Of a DNA stretch of 64,000 nt, positions 1 through 54,400 are shown piece by piece; within the stretch, counting starts at the first letter, position 1; the number at the start of each line of letters is the position of its first letter. Origin of the DNA: Tigriopus japonicus (taxonomy: Eukaryota > Arthropoda > Copepoda > Harpacticoida > Harpacticidae). Position numbers and translations under genes: made by a program. The stretch lies in NCBI GenBank assembly GCA_010645155.1, contig CM021322.1:11678611-11742610 (forward strand), in the 5' to 3' direction. The notes beneath the pieces were generated by a model. It saw only the letters and a list, made by a program, of their open reading frames with translations. It did no database searches and was not told the DNA's origin.

Positions 1-572
1 AAACACAACCCAACAAAAAAAATCAATGAGTTTGATCTCAAATGTATTTAATTACAGTTACAATTAATTTGATCTTAAAGGAAAGTGATTCCAATTACAA
101 TTGCTTGGAAATGTCATTGAAATCACGTAATTATAAGTTCAAAAACAAATACATCAGAGATCTGATTTTCAAGAAATCTTTCTGCCCTGAACCGAGAAAA
201 CATCAGCAAAGACCCATCTTACGTTGATTTCCCCCATGGTTCCAAGGCGAGATTTACGATGCTAGATTTTGGCAAAATCTTAAGTCCTTTTCCTTGACAA
301 TCATCTTCTTTTGAGTGGCATCATTTAGCTTAAATGCCACTCATTTTTGAGAAATGATCCTTTTCGAAAAAATGATAGCCATGGACGAAAAAGAGTTGAC
401 ATGAGGCCAAAAAGTGGCATCAAAGAGTATGTCCTGGCAACCATGTTGGAAATTAACGCAAGGTCTCCGCTGATATTTTTCTCGGTTCATTCCCATAATT
501 ACCGCGCTTCGTTGTTTGTGAGCCCATTTTTCAACTATTTTGGCATTCTTAAAACGTTTATCATTATTTCAG
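1..572. other. Intron upstream of the first visible guanylate cyclase exon
   Basis: AT-rich, no recognised coding exon. A 9-base inverted repeat (GAGTGGCAT/ATGCCACTC, about 313-342) makes a short hairpin. The acceptor is the AG at 571-572. Confidence 0.6.
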
Positions 573-42214
<41,642 letters not shown>

Positions 42215-42845
42215 TTTCCCACAATAGAGCCAGGCTCGGTAGACCCAACACACCCAAGAGACGTCATTGTTGCACTGGAACACAAATGAGTGAGATGTGT
42301 TGAAACGACAATGAGGACTCGCTTCAACTTTCAACTTTCGGAATGTGCCAAATCCCTAACAAATTAAGATCCCTGATTTTTTGTGCTTACAACAACTTCC
42401 AACCAAATGAGGGTTTTCGTTTGGGCTTAGATGACAGCGTCAACGTATTGCATACTCCTAGATCTTGTTCTCTGAGTACCTACAAAAAGGGAAAAACAGT
42501 TTTCAATGCCTTCGCTACAAATAGGCCTCCCGGGCTTGATGAAAATATAGGCATTTAATAAACAATACCTTGCTGCGTTGAGGATAATTTTAGACACCAC
42601 AACATTGGCTTCTTTGTTTTCATCAGCTACAAGAAAAATGAGCCCACCCCTCAACCGTATCATGAACAATTCACCAACAAGTGCAACAACCATGGATAAC
42701 TTAATTTGGGAAAAACATTATGCACCGTTTTTTGTGCACAAAAAGACGAAATCAATAATTAACATTGATAATAATATTGCCTGTGTCAATGCAAGAACAT
42801 GGTTTGGTCTATTATTGATTTTATGTATGACAGAAATATAGTTAC
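42215..42845. other. 3' ends shared between convergent genes
   Basis: 630 bases between the stop of the cyclase (plus) and of the bZIP gene (minus). Expected to hold both 3' UTRs. Confidence 0.6.
42557..42562 (+). promoter_or_regulatory. Candidate poly(A) signal for the guanylate cyclase
   Basis: AATAAA 343 bases after the cyclase stop, in the 630-base space between the stops of the cyclase and the convergent bZIP gene. Position and hexamer fit; no transcript evidence. Confidence 0.45.
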
Positions 42846-44042
42846 TCAGTCACCCTGATCAGTTTGAACTTCGATCTTGATCTTATGTTCTTCGACGTCA
42901 ATTTCTTCCTTTATACTTGTGACTTCTACATCCTCCTCTGGGCTTTCGGTTAGGTGATTATCATCGGCGAAGTGTGGTTGCAAGTCTGGCGAGGGGGATA
43001 AAAGTGGATGGCCAGCTCCAAGACTGCTTAAATCTAGTTGATGAGATCGTTTCAGTTGTTCTAGCAGGAAGTTCAGGGTGGCCGTCTGCCAAAAGAGACC
43101 CTCAGAAGCACGCTGTTGCTCTTGAAGGATCTCTTTTTGGAACTGAGCTACTTTTAAGGCGGTCAGTTCACTGCGTAATTGGCTTAGTTCAGCCTTGAGT
43201 AAGGCATTTTCTTGGCTCAGAGAACCTGCCCTGTCATTCAGCGACAACTCGCGAATTTTCCGTTGATCTCGGGACTTTTTGGCCGCCATATTGTTCTTGA
43301 GTCTTCGTTCCAAGTACTTCCCGTCTCGTCGTCGCTTAAAACTTGTCACATTTGACAAACCCGTCACCGACGATGTCGATGTGTAGGAGAAATTCTTTGG
43401 TGATGTTGCTGTTTGTGTGAGTGACACATGGCATTTCTGAGGCCCTCGTTCTTTGATGTTGTCTGGAAAAGTGGATTGGTGCTTGGATTAGACAAATGTT
43501 CTTTCCTTCCTTTCTGTCAAGCCCGCCATTCACAACCAGAGATCTACTTGGTTTCATTCATGAAATGGAATTCACTTGAGTTGGGCCCAATTCTCTGTCT
43601 TTGACTTTGAAGTCGGTCCAAACAACAGAGAAGTGAGCCCTTTCCTCACCAAACAAGGCAAAGTAAATAACAATGACAAAGTTGAGGAAAAGAAGGAGGC
43701 TGATTTTTTCAAGCCATACTTCAAGATTTAGATGTGGAAAGAAATCTTCATTCCGTCTGAAGTGAAAAAATTGAAGACTTGTTATGCTTGTCGGTTACAA
43801 AAACATAATTGAAGACCCACCTTACCAGGTCTCTCTGAGGAAACGTCCAAGACTGTCTTCATTCTTTTGAGTGGTGAAGCCTCGACCTCTGCCAAGCATC
43901 TTCTTTCTTCTGGGCAATCTTTTTGAACAGATCTCGGCTTGAAATTGGAAGCCTGGAGCTGATGGAGGAAGAGAGGGTTGATGATCGGGGGTTTCAAACT
44001 AGCATTGGCTCGCACACTTTGGACGATCCCAGTCTGACTCAT
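42846..44042 (-). CDS. bZIP transcription factor, PAR/NFIL3/vrille-like, two exons, complete
   Basis: Nuclear DNA-binding dimer. Exon 1 runs 44042 to 43826 (ATG at 44042) and exon 2 runs 43462 to 42846; the donor at 43825 and acceptor at 43463 are canonical, and 217 + 617 bases give 277 residues plus stop. The basic region (RRRDGKYLERRLKNNMAAKK, then SRD) has the NN-x-AAK-x-SR core. It resembles PAR, NFIL3/E4BP4, CES-2 and vrille proteins, including a Tyr in the KYLERR segment and the LSQENALLKAELSQL heptads. The zipper is followed by FWQTATLNFLLEQLKRSH and an acidic C-terminus containing IKEEIDVEEHKIKIE, where an IKEE motif may be a SUMO site. A stop lies upstream in frame, so ATG 44042 is the likely start. 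The family is secure, the subgroup less so. Confidence 0.88.
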
Positions 44043-45957
44043 GATGGGGTAAAATGGGCAATAAGTTCCAAGAGATTATTACAATTATTTCGGATCACAA
44101 ATCGTCAAAACTGAATCAATGGACGCGTCCGTCCTTTTTGTTCATTTGCAGAGGAGTGAATACAAACCAACTTTCTTGAAAAAGTCAGGGAAGACACTCT
44201 CATCAGTATTAATAATTAATGCTATCGCCGACTTGCCAACCGAAGGCAATGCACAACGAAAAAAGGAATCTGTGACGTTGTCTTCAATGTATCCTCCTGA
44301 TTGGTACCAATAGTGCCGGGATTTGAAAATATCTACGATCCCCAACAGAGTGGAAGCAGGTCAAAAAAATAGAACAAATAAGCAAACACCTGCCACGTTT
44401 GTTTCCAAACTTTTCCCTCAACGAGACATCTTGGGAGTTCGAAACAGGTGTATTCATAGATTTGCTCCATGGGACCCTTTTGTTTTATGGCTCAGTAGAA
44501 AGGGACCAATGACAGAAAGAAATACGATATTGGCGGGAACTGATCTATGTATCTCCGTGGGTTGAGTGGTTCAGAGAGCACTTGAAGTCATGACTATGGC
44601 CGGTTTGTGTCAGAACACAGTCCTTCATTATGGTGTGGTTGCTGGGCAACGAAGAAATCCTCTCGGTCATGAGGTTCTTTTCCAAGGAGCGAACAAAAAC
44701 GGACGAGTAGCAACAATCAAAAGTAGATACTAGTCTCCTAATTGTATATGAACGCACACGTGTACACTGCTTAAATTAGTCGTTGATAATGACAGGACTG
44801 CGATCTTTTTGTTCGACTCAAAATTGTTGAAAAGCATTTCCTTTAGGTATGAATAGTCATGCATTTGTGATTTGAGATTAAACTGGGATAGAAAATTTCC
44901 CACGGATACATGAAAAGTAGCAATTAAAGGAAAACAAAGTGACTCAAATTTTTATTTAGAACATTCAGATAAACTATCAGGAATTTTCATGGATATCTAC
45001 GTAGACTTCTGGATATTTTACGACCGACCACTCGGTTCGGAAAAGAGTACAATGAACGACGGATGTCGAAAATACTTGATTGTGGTCGAGGTTTTGTTAA
45101 GACTAGCCTTGGTCACCCACGGTTATATCAAAGGGGCTCAACAAATGTTCAAATGAGTGATTTGTATTCGTTGCCTGGACCTTGTTAATCATTTTTCAAC
45201 TTTAAGACTCACCAATAACTAAAAATTCCACTGAAAACTTGCGCCAAACATACCTATCTCGAAGAATATTTCTGTTTGCTCCCCTCTTGTTCAAAACTTC
45301 TCACTATCTTGAAGCTCAAGTTTGACCACCCTTTAAAAAGGAGGAAGTTGCTTTGTTGCCTTCCACCTGAATGAAAACTAAATTCGTTCAAATTATGGCT
45401 GGACAACAATCCACAATATCTGTAACCAGAACCAACACAATATCTATTTTTCCACCAACTCATTGACTGTTTCTTTTTCACAACTCTTCATATCCACAGT
45501 TTCACACTTTTGATCCTTGTATGTCTTCCAAATAACCCTTTGCGGTTCCTGAAGACTAAATATACATAAAATATAGGAAATGGAAAGTCTCAAATGTTTT
45601 CAGTTTGATTTTTATACTTTTGTTGTTATTCTGTATTTTTTGTATCTTTTGGCAATGGAATTATGCATTATTTTCTCAACGAGTCTGTTTCATTCACAAA
45701 AAATTCACAAAAAAAAAATACAAGATTCTTGAAGTTTTTGTTAAATTGAACAGCCCTGCAAAAATAACGGTTGCGTGATAAAATGTGAGAAGTCTTGCGG
45801 AAAATAGGGAAATTCGTGCGTCACCAATAACTAAACGGTTCTAACTTTTCGCCTAAAACTCCCGAAATATGTGCGAAACCTTTCTTTTTTTTTGGGGGGG
45901 GGGGGGCAGATTCTTTAATACCGCTACAAGGAATGGGATTCCCTGTAAAGTTAATGA
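44043..45957. other. Upstream region of the bZIP gene
   Basis: No coding sequence recognised. Probably includes the bZIP promoter and 5' UTR; no TATA box or initiator can be assigned by eye. A long T-run followed by a G-run lies at about 45888-45907. Confidence 0.45.
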
Positions 45958-46930
45958 TTAATATAGTTTATAAAAATCCAATCCTGCCTTAAATGCTGTT
46001 AGAGGATCAGCTCCAACATATTCCCGACGAAGACTAATGGGTGACAAATTGAACAATGAAGGAGCCCGATAAAGAACAGAGGAGGACTTCATTGTTCGAA
46101 CTAGTCTCGATTCCCTTGGATTTGGAGGTGCTCTCAAAAGACAAGTAAAACCTCTACGATCGCTACAACTGATCTCAAAGCCTGGGTTAGGACAGAGCCC
46201 ATGAATGCTCTTGAAGACATACAGTATCAGATACCTTTCATACCTTCTCTGAGTACTGTACAACCCTAACTTCTGGAGCCTCTCCCAATATGAGAGCTCT
46301 CTCATTCCTGCGATGTTCTTAGTAAAACATCTTTGGACCTGCTCGACCTTTTGCAAACCTGCTGAACTCATTGGAGCCCAAATGGGTGAGGCATATTCAA
46401 GATGCGGTTGAACAATCGACATGTACAGAGTTAGCTTCGTAATACTATCTCTGGACTTGAAAGTGCGATAGATCCAGCCACATGTTTGAAATGCCTTCCC
46501 CGCTTTCAACTGGATATGCTCATCGAACTTTCCATCATCTTGGACGACAACTCCTAAATCCCTCATGGACGATACCTGCTCAATATCACAACCTCCATTG
46601 TCTTTGAGTGGAACATCTAATTTGGACGTCCCATACGTCATTGTGCGGAATTTCATCCCGTCCAATGCCATGTTACTCTGACCAACCCAAGAGGAGACTT
46701 TCTCCAAGTCCTCAACTAAACATTTTGAGTCCTGACCATTCCTTCCACAAACTAATTTTGTGTCATCAGCATATGAAGAAGTACTGGCTTTTGTTCTAAA
46801 CTTCTGGAGAGGAGCAATAAAGAGAATAAGCAGGAGCGGACCTAAAATTTAACCTTGTGGAACACCTGACTTGACATCATACATGCCACTAAATGATCCT
46901 TCAACGTTGACAATTTGCGTGTGGTAAAAC
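45958..46930 (-). mobile_element. Non-LTR retrotransposon (LINE), 3' part of reverse transcriptase, degraded
   Basis: Reads, on the minus strand, VPQG-stop-ILGPLLLILFI, then the catalytic SYADDTKLVCG, then DLEKVSSWVGQSNMALDGMK and a long C-terminal region with MRDLGVVVQDDGKF, YMSIVQPHLEYASPIW and SLRREYVGADPLTAFKAGLD. This is the order found in CR1/Jockey-type elements. A stop codon near 46850 in the VPQG motif breaks the frame, and the 5' part (endonuclease, early RT) is absent. It ends near the homopolymer at about 45900. Confidence 0.85.
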
Positions 46931-47534
46931 CGTGAGGTAAAAGGCATTTCTTTTATTTTGAACAACACGAAATTACATTTCATTATGTTTAATATTATGA
47001 ATATGGTACACTTACATCCAATTTAATTCCAACCTCAGACAGGGATAACCTATATAACAGTATATATAAATACCCTTTTAGGGGTCCCTGCCTCAGATAA
47101 CCACGAAATGTTTTCAATTGTTTATTTAACAGACCACCGCCCGATTCTTTTGTTTGAAAACAGATGATCTCGACACTATTAAGCTTAGAAAGCTTTCACA
47201 GAGTATGTTTCTGCGGCTTTTTCAGAGCTTTACTAGTATATCAAGTTTTCTCCATTTTTTGGCTTTTCGGATATCTTTGTGAAAAACAATAACTATCGTT
47301 AATCAAGTGGCAAATTTCATATATGCGACAGCCCGAAGTGACACGGAATCAATTTATCGTAAACAAAAGGTGCATAACTAAGTTTAAAAATTGTATGTTT
47401 TTCCTAATAACCTAGGTTTTAACCAAAAACGCTTATTTTGGGCAATTTTTACCTAAAACCTTAAATCAACTTTTTTCTCATCCTAAAGTCATTTTCACAA
47501 TAAGGTTCCTTACCCCTGGTGTGGCTTTATAAAA
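46931..47534. other. Intergenic stretch, nothing recognised
   Basis: AT-rich, no frame or repeat structure that I can name. Confidence 0.4.
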
Positions 47535-47759
47535 CACAGCAACAAAGGAAGAGAGAAGAGGAGTGGGAGCCCCAATGATTTTCATCCCATCAACATGGCA
47601 AATCAGCGTTACCAAGTGGTTTCAGGCCAATATTGCCAAAAATTGTTCGAAAAATTGCCAATTACGGGTGCTCACTTCCATTTTTGAAGTCATATGCCGC
47701 CACATTCTGCCACCTTTAAGTGAGAATTTTCTCGTTTGCAATCATTTCGTTCCATTTTT

Positions 47760-47965
47760 TAGGGCGCAAATTTTCGTTCTCCTTTTCAGCCGAAAAAAAT
47801 TGATCTCGTTTTCTAAAGTCGAAAATTTCCTAGCTCGTTTCTTAGGTCGAAAATATCCGAGCTCGTTTTTTAGGTCAAAGTTATTCGATTTCGCTTTTAG
47901 GTCGAAAATATCCGATCTCGCTTTTAGGTCAAAAATTTCCGATCTCGTTTTTTGGTCGATGTTTT
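47760..47965. repeat. Tandem repeat, unit about 30 bases
   Basis: About five imperfect copies of a unit like TTTTAGGTCGAAAATATCCG, then ATCTCGC. A frame from 47563 to 48120 runs through it but looks like a by-product. Confidence 0.65.
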
Positions 47966-48288
47966 TTGGCTTGCCCTTCCACTTTCTACCATATTCTGTC
48001 GCTTTTCAAACTTCACTGCCAAATAGAATTTTCACTGCCTCCGTCTTTGCTCAAGAGCTTTTACCCTTGCAAAGAGTAAACTGCTGTAGAGCAATAAATA
48101 AAGGACTAAATTTGGTCTGAAAGGCCTCTGAAAAAGGTGTGATCTATTCAACGTAAAGAAACCTAAAACGTAATTTTGCGCAACCTAATTATGTCATAAT
48201 TTGCCCAAAAAGTTAACCTAAAATATTCAGTCCTATACATAACTAAAAGCATCCACCAATCAAGTTCAGTCACGTTTTACTCAATCCC

Positions 48289-48464
48289 CTAAAATTGTTC
48301 ATGAGGCAAAATGTTGCTGCTACCATTTTTTTGCCATTGATGATGTCTTCCTCGAGTTTCCTTTTGACGGTCGATAAACATTCTAAGTGTAAAGAAATAA
48401 ATCAATTCTGCACCACTCAAAAGACTGAAGCCCATACAAAGGCCCACAATTCCACCAAAGGCAG
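48289..48464 (-). CDS. DEG/ENaC exon 8: second membrane helix and C-terminus
   Basis: Begins after a strong pyrimidine tract and joins exon 7 in phase to read VIGAAFGGIVGLCMGFSLLS followed by GAELIYFFTLRMF. This is the pore-lining second helix with the Gly-x-Ser filter-type triplet and the conserved Glu. A short basic tail (RQKETRGRHHQWQKNG) ends at the stop at 48289. Confidence 0.9.
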
Positions 48465-51400
48465 CTGAAAAAGAGGCAAAGGTTTTAATAAGATGAAAGT
48501 GCGGGACACATAAAAAATATTGATCCACAAAAAGGGGGTTTTGCGGAGAAAATAAATTTGATCACCTTTTGGCCGTTTTGGGTTGTTACACAAGACTTTT
48601 TGCAATTTTCTGTTTCAAAACACGAAAATGAGAACATGGCTTGATCCATCGCAGTTTTCTCCTCAGTGGTATGAGGAGGTTTATTTCAATTTCAATACGT
48701 AATTCAAAATGACACAAAACGTAACGTAAACGTAAAAATTGTTCTCATGTCAATCTATAAAAAGTCTAATTTCTAACAATAGTCTTCGTCGGGAATATGT
48801 AGGAACTGATCCTCAAACAGCATTTAAGGCAGTATTGGACAACTTTTTAAATACTTTTCCCGATGAACCCAATATACAAGGGCTGTACAGATCTGCCAAC
48901 AGCAACTCGTTGGTGCACATAAATTTTGATATGCATTAACGCTAATGATTAACTTTCTTTACAAGGAAACCCATCCCCCCAAAAAATTGTACAGTTTGGT
49001 TGTATTTTCATAATGATGATCAAAAGCATCAGAATGATCAAAATCAAAAATGTTAATACGGTGATGAAGAAATGATTCAAAATAAAAAATAAAAAAAAAA
49101 TGATCAAAAGCATCAGAATGATGATCAAAAGCTTGCATTTTTTTCATGTCGGTTCTTTCATTGAGAGATCTAGGAGAATATTATCAGCCCTTAGGTGAAT
49201 GATATTTTATGTTTATTTCTTTTGAACTACTTCCTCCTTATGATCAAAACTGGATTTTGGATTGTAAAATCCATTTTGACCACATAAAAAGTACTTTTTT
49301 GGCCTCCAAAATACACATATTTTCCAGCCTTTTATGGATGATATTTCTCTTATTAGGGCCAATAGTTTTTCAACATGTTAAAAGCCAGAAATATTTGACA
49401 AACATAAAATCATCTTTGCCATCAAGCTAATTTTGTCTTCGATTTGGTCAAATATTTGTCATTTTGTTTCACGTGTAGACCAGCCATAATTTTGTCTTGG
49501 ATGTGAACAAAATTTCAGCTGATTCCACAAAATAAAACCAAACCAAAACCTCTTGGGGTCAGATTGAGACATAGTTACCAACTAATGAGTGTGTTTTAAT
49601 GCCACTCTTTGGCAAACCGTTAAAGATTTACTTGAAATCAACATTTCTCCGAAATGTACGAGTTTGATAACAAAATGCCATTGCAAAGAAATGTTAGCAT
49701 CTAAGGAAAAACCCATTTTTCCAAAGTTTTGCCAAAAGTGGCATTAAAACCCACTCTCTAGTTAGCAACTATGTCTCAATACGACCGCAAGAGGCCCTTA
49801 TTTTGTGGAATCGCCTAAAACTTTGTTAAAGGTTAATTACATTCAAGTATGCCTCCAAAAACGGCCGAATGCTTCAAATTCACCATAAACAAATTTTGAA
49901 AATCGGTGCACATAGACAAAAATACCAAGTATTGGCCTTGTCAAAAAAATGTTTCTTATATATTCGGCTTTTTTCCAAATATTTTGGCCTTTTGAAGAAA
50001 ATATGTTTTGGATATTTTGTCACTTTTTTGCAAATATTTTTCCGAGCCCTAGTAATTACTTAGGAAATACCATTGTAAATCGTCTTACCAATGACATCCA
50101 TGATGCTGTACAGCTCATCGCGACTGTATTTGACGATCCCTAGCTCTTTGAAGTAGATATGGACAAACGTGACATCCTTGAGTAAGCTGTCCAAACGACG
50201 ACTGAAAACATTCCTCATTTCATGACTCAAAGTTTCATTCTGGCTGAGTTGTTTCAGCTTTTTGGCCACTGAGTATTCATTTTGAACCAGCTCATGCACT
50301 CTAGACGGGTTCATTAATTGGGCTTGAGACATTTCCTGGGTGTACACGGTTTCTGTGCAATCCGTGGGACAATAACAATTGGCGCCCTCCAATAAATCGT
50401 CATTGGATTGTGAGTTCGCATCAACGCTCAACGCGCTCAAAGTGGATGTGCTGTTGGCAATACACTGAAGCCCCTTGAGATCGCAATCCGTTTTTCTTTT
50501 CCACGGTTTGGCAAAGTTTGGAAAGTAATACGGCAGACATCGGCACTTTTTGAACAGGATCTTGGCTCGACACTCTAATAAGCATGAAGGACGACTGTAG
50601 TTGGAAAAGGTCTCAATCTTGATGCCCGTGCCCGCTAAGTTCTCGTCATGTTGAATACATTGGCGAGTCTGAATGCTCATTCGTCGGACTTTTGCTGTGC
50701 TGTTGGAATAAGATGTAAAAGTTTTCACCTGCAGGTACTTTCCTTTCTATGCTCAAGCTTGAATTAATTCCATTCAAAACAATTTACGCTTGTCTTTCAT
50801 TCTTCACCTTTCTGTCAATTGGGCTCCAACTCCAATGAATACTTCCCGCTCTTGTCCCACAGCAAAACCTTTCCCTGCGACCTCGGCAAAACTATATGGA
50901 CTGTGCACCAAGACCTAAGTGGACCAAAACAATGGAAGTTCCTTTTTCAAATCAAGTCAAGTAAGAATTGGTGTCGTCGTACCCGATAGCCGATGAAATT
51001 CTCTTTTTGTATGAAGTATTGGCTTTGTTGAGGATTGAGAACCACGCTCAGTCCCATCAATGTACTAGCACTATTCGATCGGCGGAGTTTCTTGGCCGCT
51101 TTCTTTGGAACAGATGATGAATTAGAATTGTTGGTGGTTGTGGCATTAGTGGATCGTTTTCTGCGGCGTTCCTCTGGAGGATCAGTTGCTTCATCACCAT
51201 CTTCGGCTGTCGTGTCCATTGGTTCCTGCTCGGATGCTTGGATGGTTGTCGTTTCTTCACTAGTATTGGTGCTTGAGTCTTCATTCAGGTCATTTTCAGT
51301 GGAAGGGGTGGTTGGGTTGAGATTCATGGGCTCAGTTGAAGGAGCATCGCCATTCCCGATTGAAGAAGAACCAATCGCCAAACCCTCATCGCCAGAGTAG

Positions 51401-54400
51401 TGATAATAATAATAATCATCGTCTTCATCATCATCTTCATCAACTTCATCCTCCGTATTAGCCTCATCCAAATCATCTGCGTCATCGTCGTCCCCATAAC
51501 CCAAAAAATCGTCAGTTTGGAAATCCAAGTCTTCAGGATCCGCGCTAAAAGCAAACAAAATGACTGATCGCCCTGCTCAGCAGCATTCTGTGACCGCTAA
51601 CTAGGGCCCGGAAAGATAGCTTTTGCCTTGGAGCAGAAACCCTAGACGTTTCACAACATAGTGTCAGCTGATGGCTGACGTGCGAGATCGTCAGCTGACC
51701 AGAATTCTTGAAACGTCTGGATTTTTTGCTCCACGGCCAAAGGAATATCTTTCCGGGCCCTACTAATAACTCACAATTGTTCTGCCATGTCGATGGTATT
51801 GAAGGAACAACAAAAACCATTGTCGGTTTGCCGAATGTCAAATAAGTCGGAGCAATTTTTTACTTGTCCTTGCCAGAGGCAAAGAATGGCCAAGGATCGG
51901 CAAGACTGCATAGTCTGGAAAAAGATATTCCTTTGTTCGATTAAAACTAACGAGCAATTGATATTATGGTTACAGTTCGTCCAACCAATTTTGCAACTAG
52001 GGAAATCCCCATAGGCTAGGTTAATATTGAGGTTGACTAATCAGTAATCAGGCACCATTATGCCTCCGGCACGACTTCTAGTCTCATTTTGAAATAAAAT
52101 TGGTTTTGTTGAAGTGCTTACTTGCCCAAAAAGATACATGTATATATTTTTTTTATTTCTCGGTCATTGTCTCTTGTACAGTGTGGCCCAAAATTGACTT
52201 TACACAGTTTTTCGAGTTTTTCTTATATATAAATTTGAATTTGGCACCTTTTCTTTTATGGACTGAACGCGCAAAACAAAGCTGAATCAAATGGTGCCAA
52301 ATACAACAACATCAAAACAAGTCCCAAGGAGTTATTCCTCGACAAAGAGGACATCAAATACCCCTTGTTCCAATTGTTGCTGCTGTGAACATTCCTCCGT
52401 GACGTATCAATCGTGCCTTGATCGTCTCACACTGGTCCAAAACAGTGAAATAGAAATTCGCCCAAAAATGACTTCTTAAAATTTCTCAAATCTCCTGGCC
52501 AGCTAACGCCTTGAACGGCGGAAATGCGGTTTTTCCTCTCTTGCCGTATATAATGGTTTTATATGCTTTTTAATACTTTGATTTGCGATATCCGTGAGTG
52601 GGGCCGCGCCCACGACTGGCCGTGGCCCCAAATGACCTTGTGATAACCCCCGCTTCAGTGCACTCCTGCTCCTTCCAATTCTTCCTCTTTCCACACTCCC
52701 TCGGCAAGACGTGAGCTACTAGTCCTCAAACCTTCAACGCCCTTGCCTTCTTCCCAATCTTCCTTTCCCTTTTCCCTTCAATTCTTCATCAAATCATCTC
52801 TTCTAGGTCAGATTGAACAGGAACCCCTGAAAGGGGTGGACACGAACTCCGATTTTTGAAAAAATGGTATGAGGCCGAGGCTATATTTTGACACGACGTC
52901 ATTTATTCCTTATTAATGTCTAAAACTGTTGAACATGTGTCTTGAAAGAATTCACGCAAACTTTTTGTGTTAATATTTGTGGACTGGATGTTCTTCACCT
53001 TGATTTTAGAAGTCCCAGCACTCTTTTTACTCGTCTCATGAACTTTTAACATTCAACTCTCCAAAGGATTTTAGTCCTCACAAGAATGAGGAAAATACGT
53101 AGATGGAATCTTGCTTCACCCATTAGTCCAACTTCAGTGAAATAATGCTTAACAGAAGTATCTGTGGTGGTATCTGGAGTGTTACTCATCTTCCATCCTC
53201 TTCAACACCTCCACAACGCAGGAACCATTTCCATAAGAAAATGAAAGAACAAGAATGGTCTCATTTTGAAACAAGATGGAGTCCAAGTCAGAGATGTTGT
53301 TGGCTATAACCATTGAAGGGCACTTTTGACGGTTCTGGATCAGATCAGCCATCTGATCCGGATTGGAACAGGAACAAAGGCAATCACAACGTCCTTGAGA
53401 CAAAATGAGTGAAAAACATGAGGATTAAAGCCTTGATTGTGGATTTGATTGAAAATGTTTCAAGTCTTGGGGCTCAAGAAGGTCGGGACCACGCAGGACT
53501 GGGGCTAAGGGTCCTTCAGGACCAAAGGATCATGTCTTATCATTGCAGGGATAGGCTCTACAGGCTTGATAAGGTTTGATTGATCTTCTTAGATCCCCTT
53601 GTCCAGGAATTAACAATCAGATTGAATGAAAAAATCCACACAATTCAATCTTGATGGGAGCATTTCATTCTAAAGACTTTGGGAGGGTCCATGGAATCCG
53701 GGTTAGACTGTCAGATCACCAATTTGGGCTGACTGACTCCAAAGGCAGATCAAAATATTGAGCCCATCCATTGCTAGTAGGTCCACCTGATAGGTTTCAA
53801 AGTCATCTTAATTTGTTCTTCATTTGATCGAATTCTTGACACTGAGGACTTCTTCTTTCTTTGTTCTATATTGACCTTAATCCGAACGCAAATTCCTCTT
53901 GAAAAGGGATTAAGAACCAACTTTCCCCACATACTCTCACCCGGATCAAAACGGGGAGTTTTATCGCACTCGTCCATCACACAACTTGAACAACTTAAGA
54001 GTATCTTACCTGTCCTTATTATCCTGAACTAAAAGACACAACCATACAATAAAGGAAATTCGAAAAAGGACCATCATTTATAGAACATGTTATGCCAAGG
54101 TGACAATCTCACAACCTATAACAACCTTGATTTCATACAAAGTTTGGCATGTGTTAATTCAGTTCAGGATAATACCTGAAATATTGATGGATGGGTTCAA
54201 TTGTAAGTTCAAAGATACTAATAAGACGTTCAAGTCGGATGATATATGAGCTCGGAAAAAAACGATATTTTGTTGTTGATAATTCAAGTAATCGTAAGAT
54301 ATTCTTAGTTGTTCAAGTTGTGCAATGGATGAGCGTAAAGAAACTCCCCGTATTGGTCCGTGGGAGAGTTGGTTCTTAATCCTTTTGCAAGAAGAATTTG

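Noticed and set aside
47563..48120. 185-codon plus-strand frame
   Set aside because: It runs through a tandem repeat and gives a FRSKISDLAFRSK-type repetitive protein; no start or splice support.
51035..51400. Plus-strand frame of 121 codons
   Set aside because: It is the antisense shadow of the well-supported DEG/ENaC exon 5.
52594..52630. GC-rich hairpin as a possible structured RNA gene
   Set aside because: Short stem only; it matches no snRNA, tRNA or histone-type motif that I can recognise.
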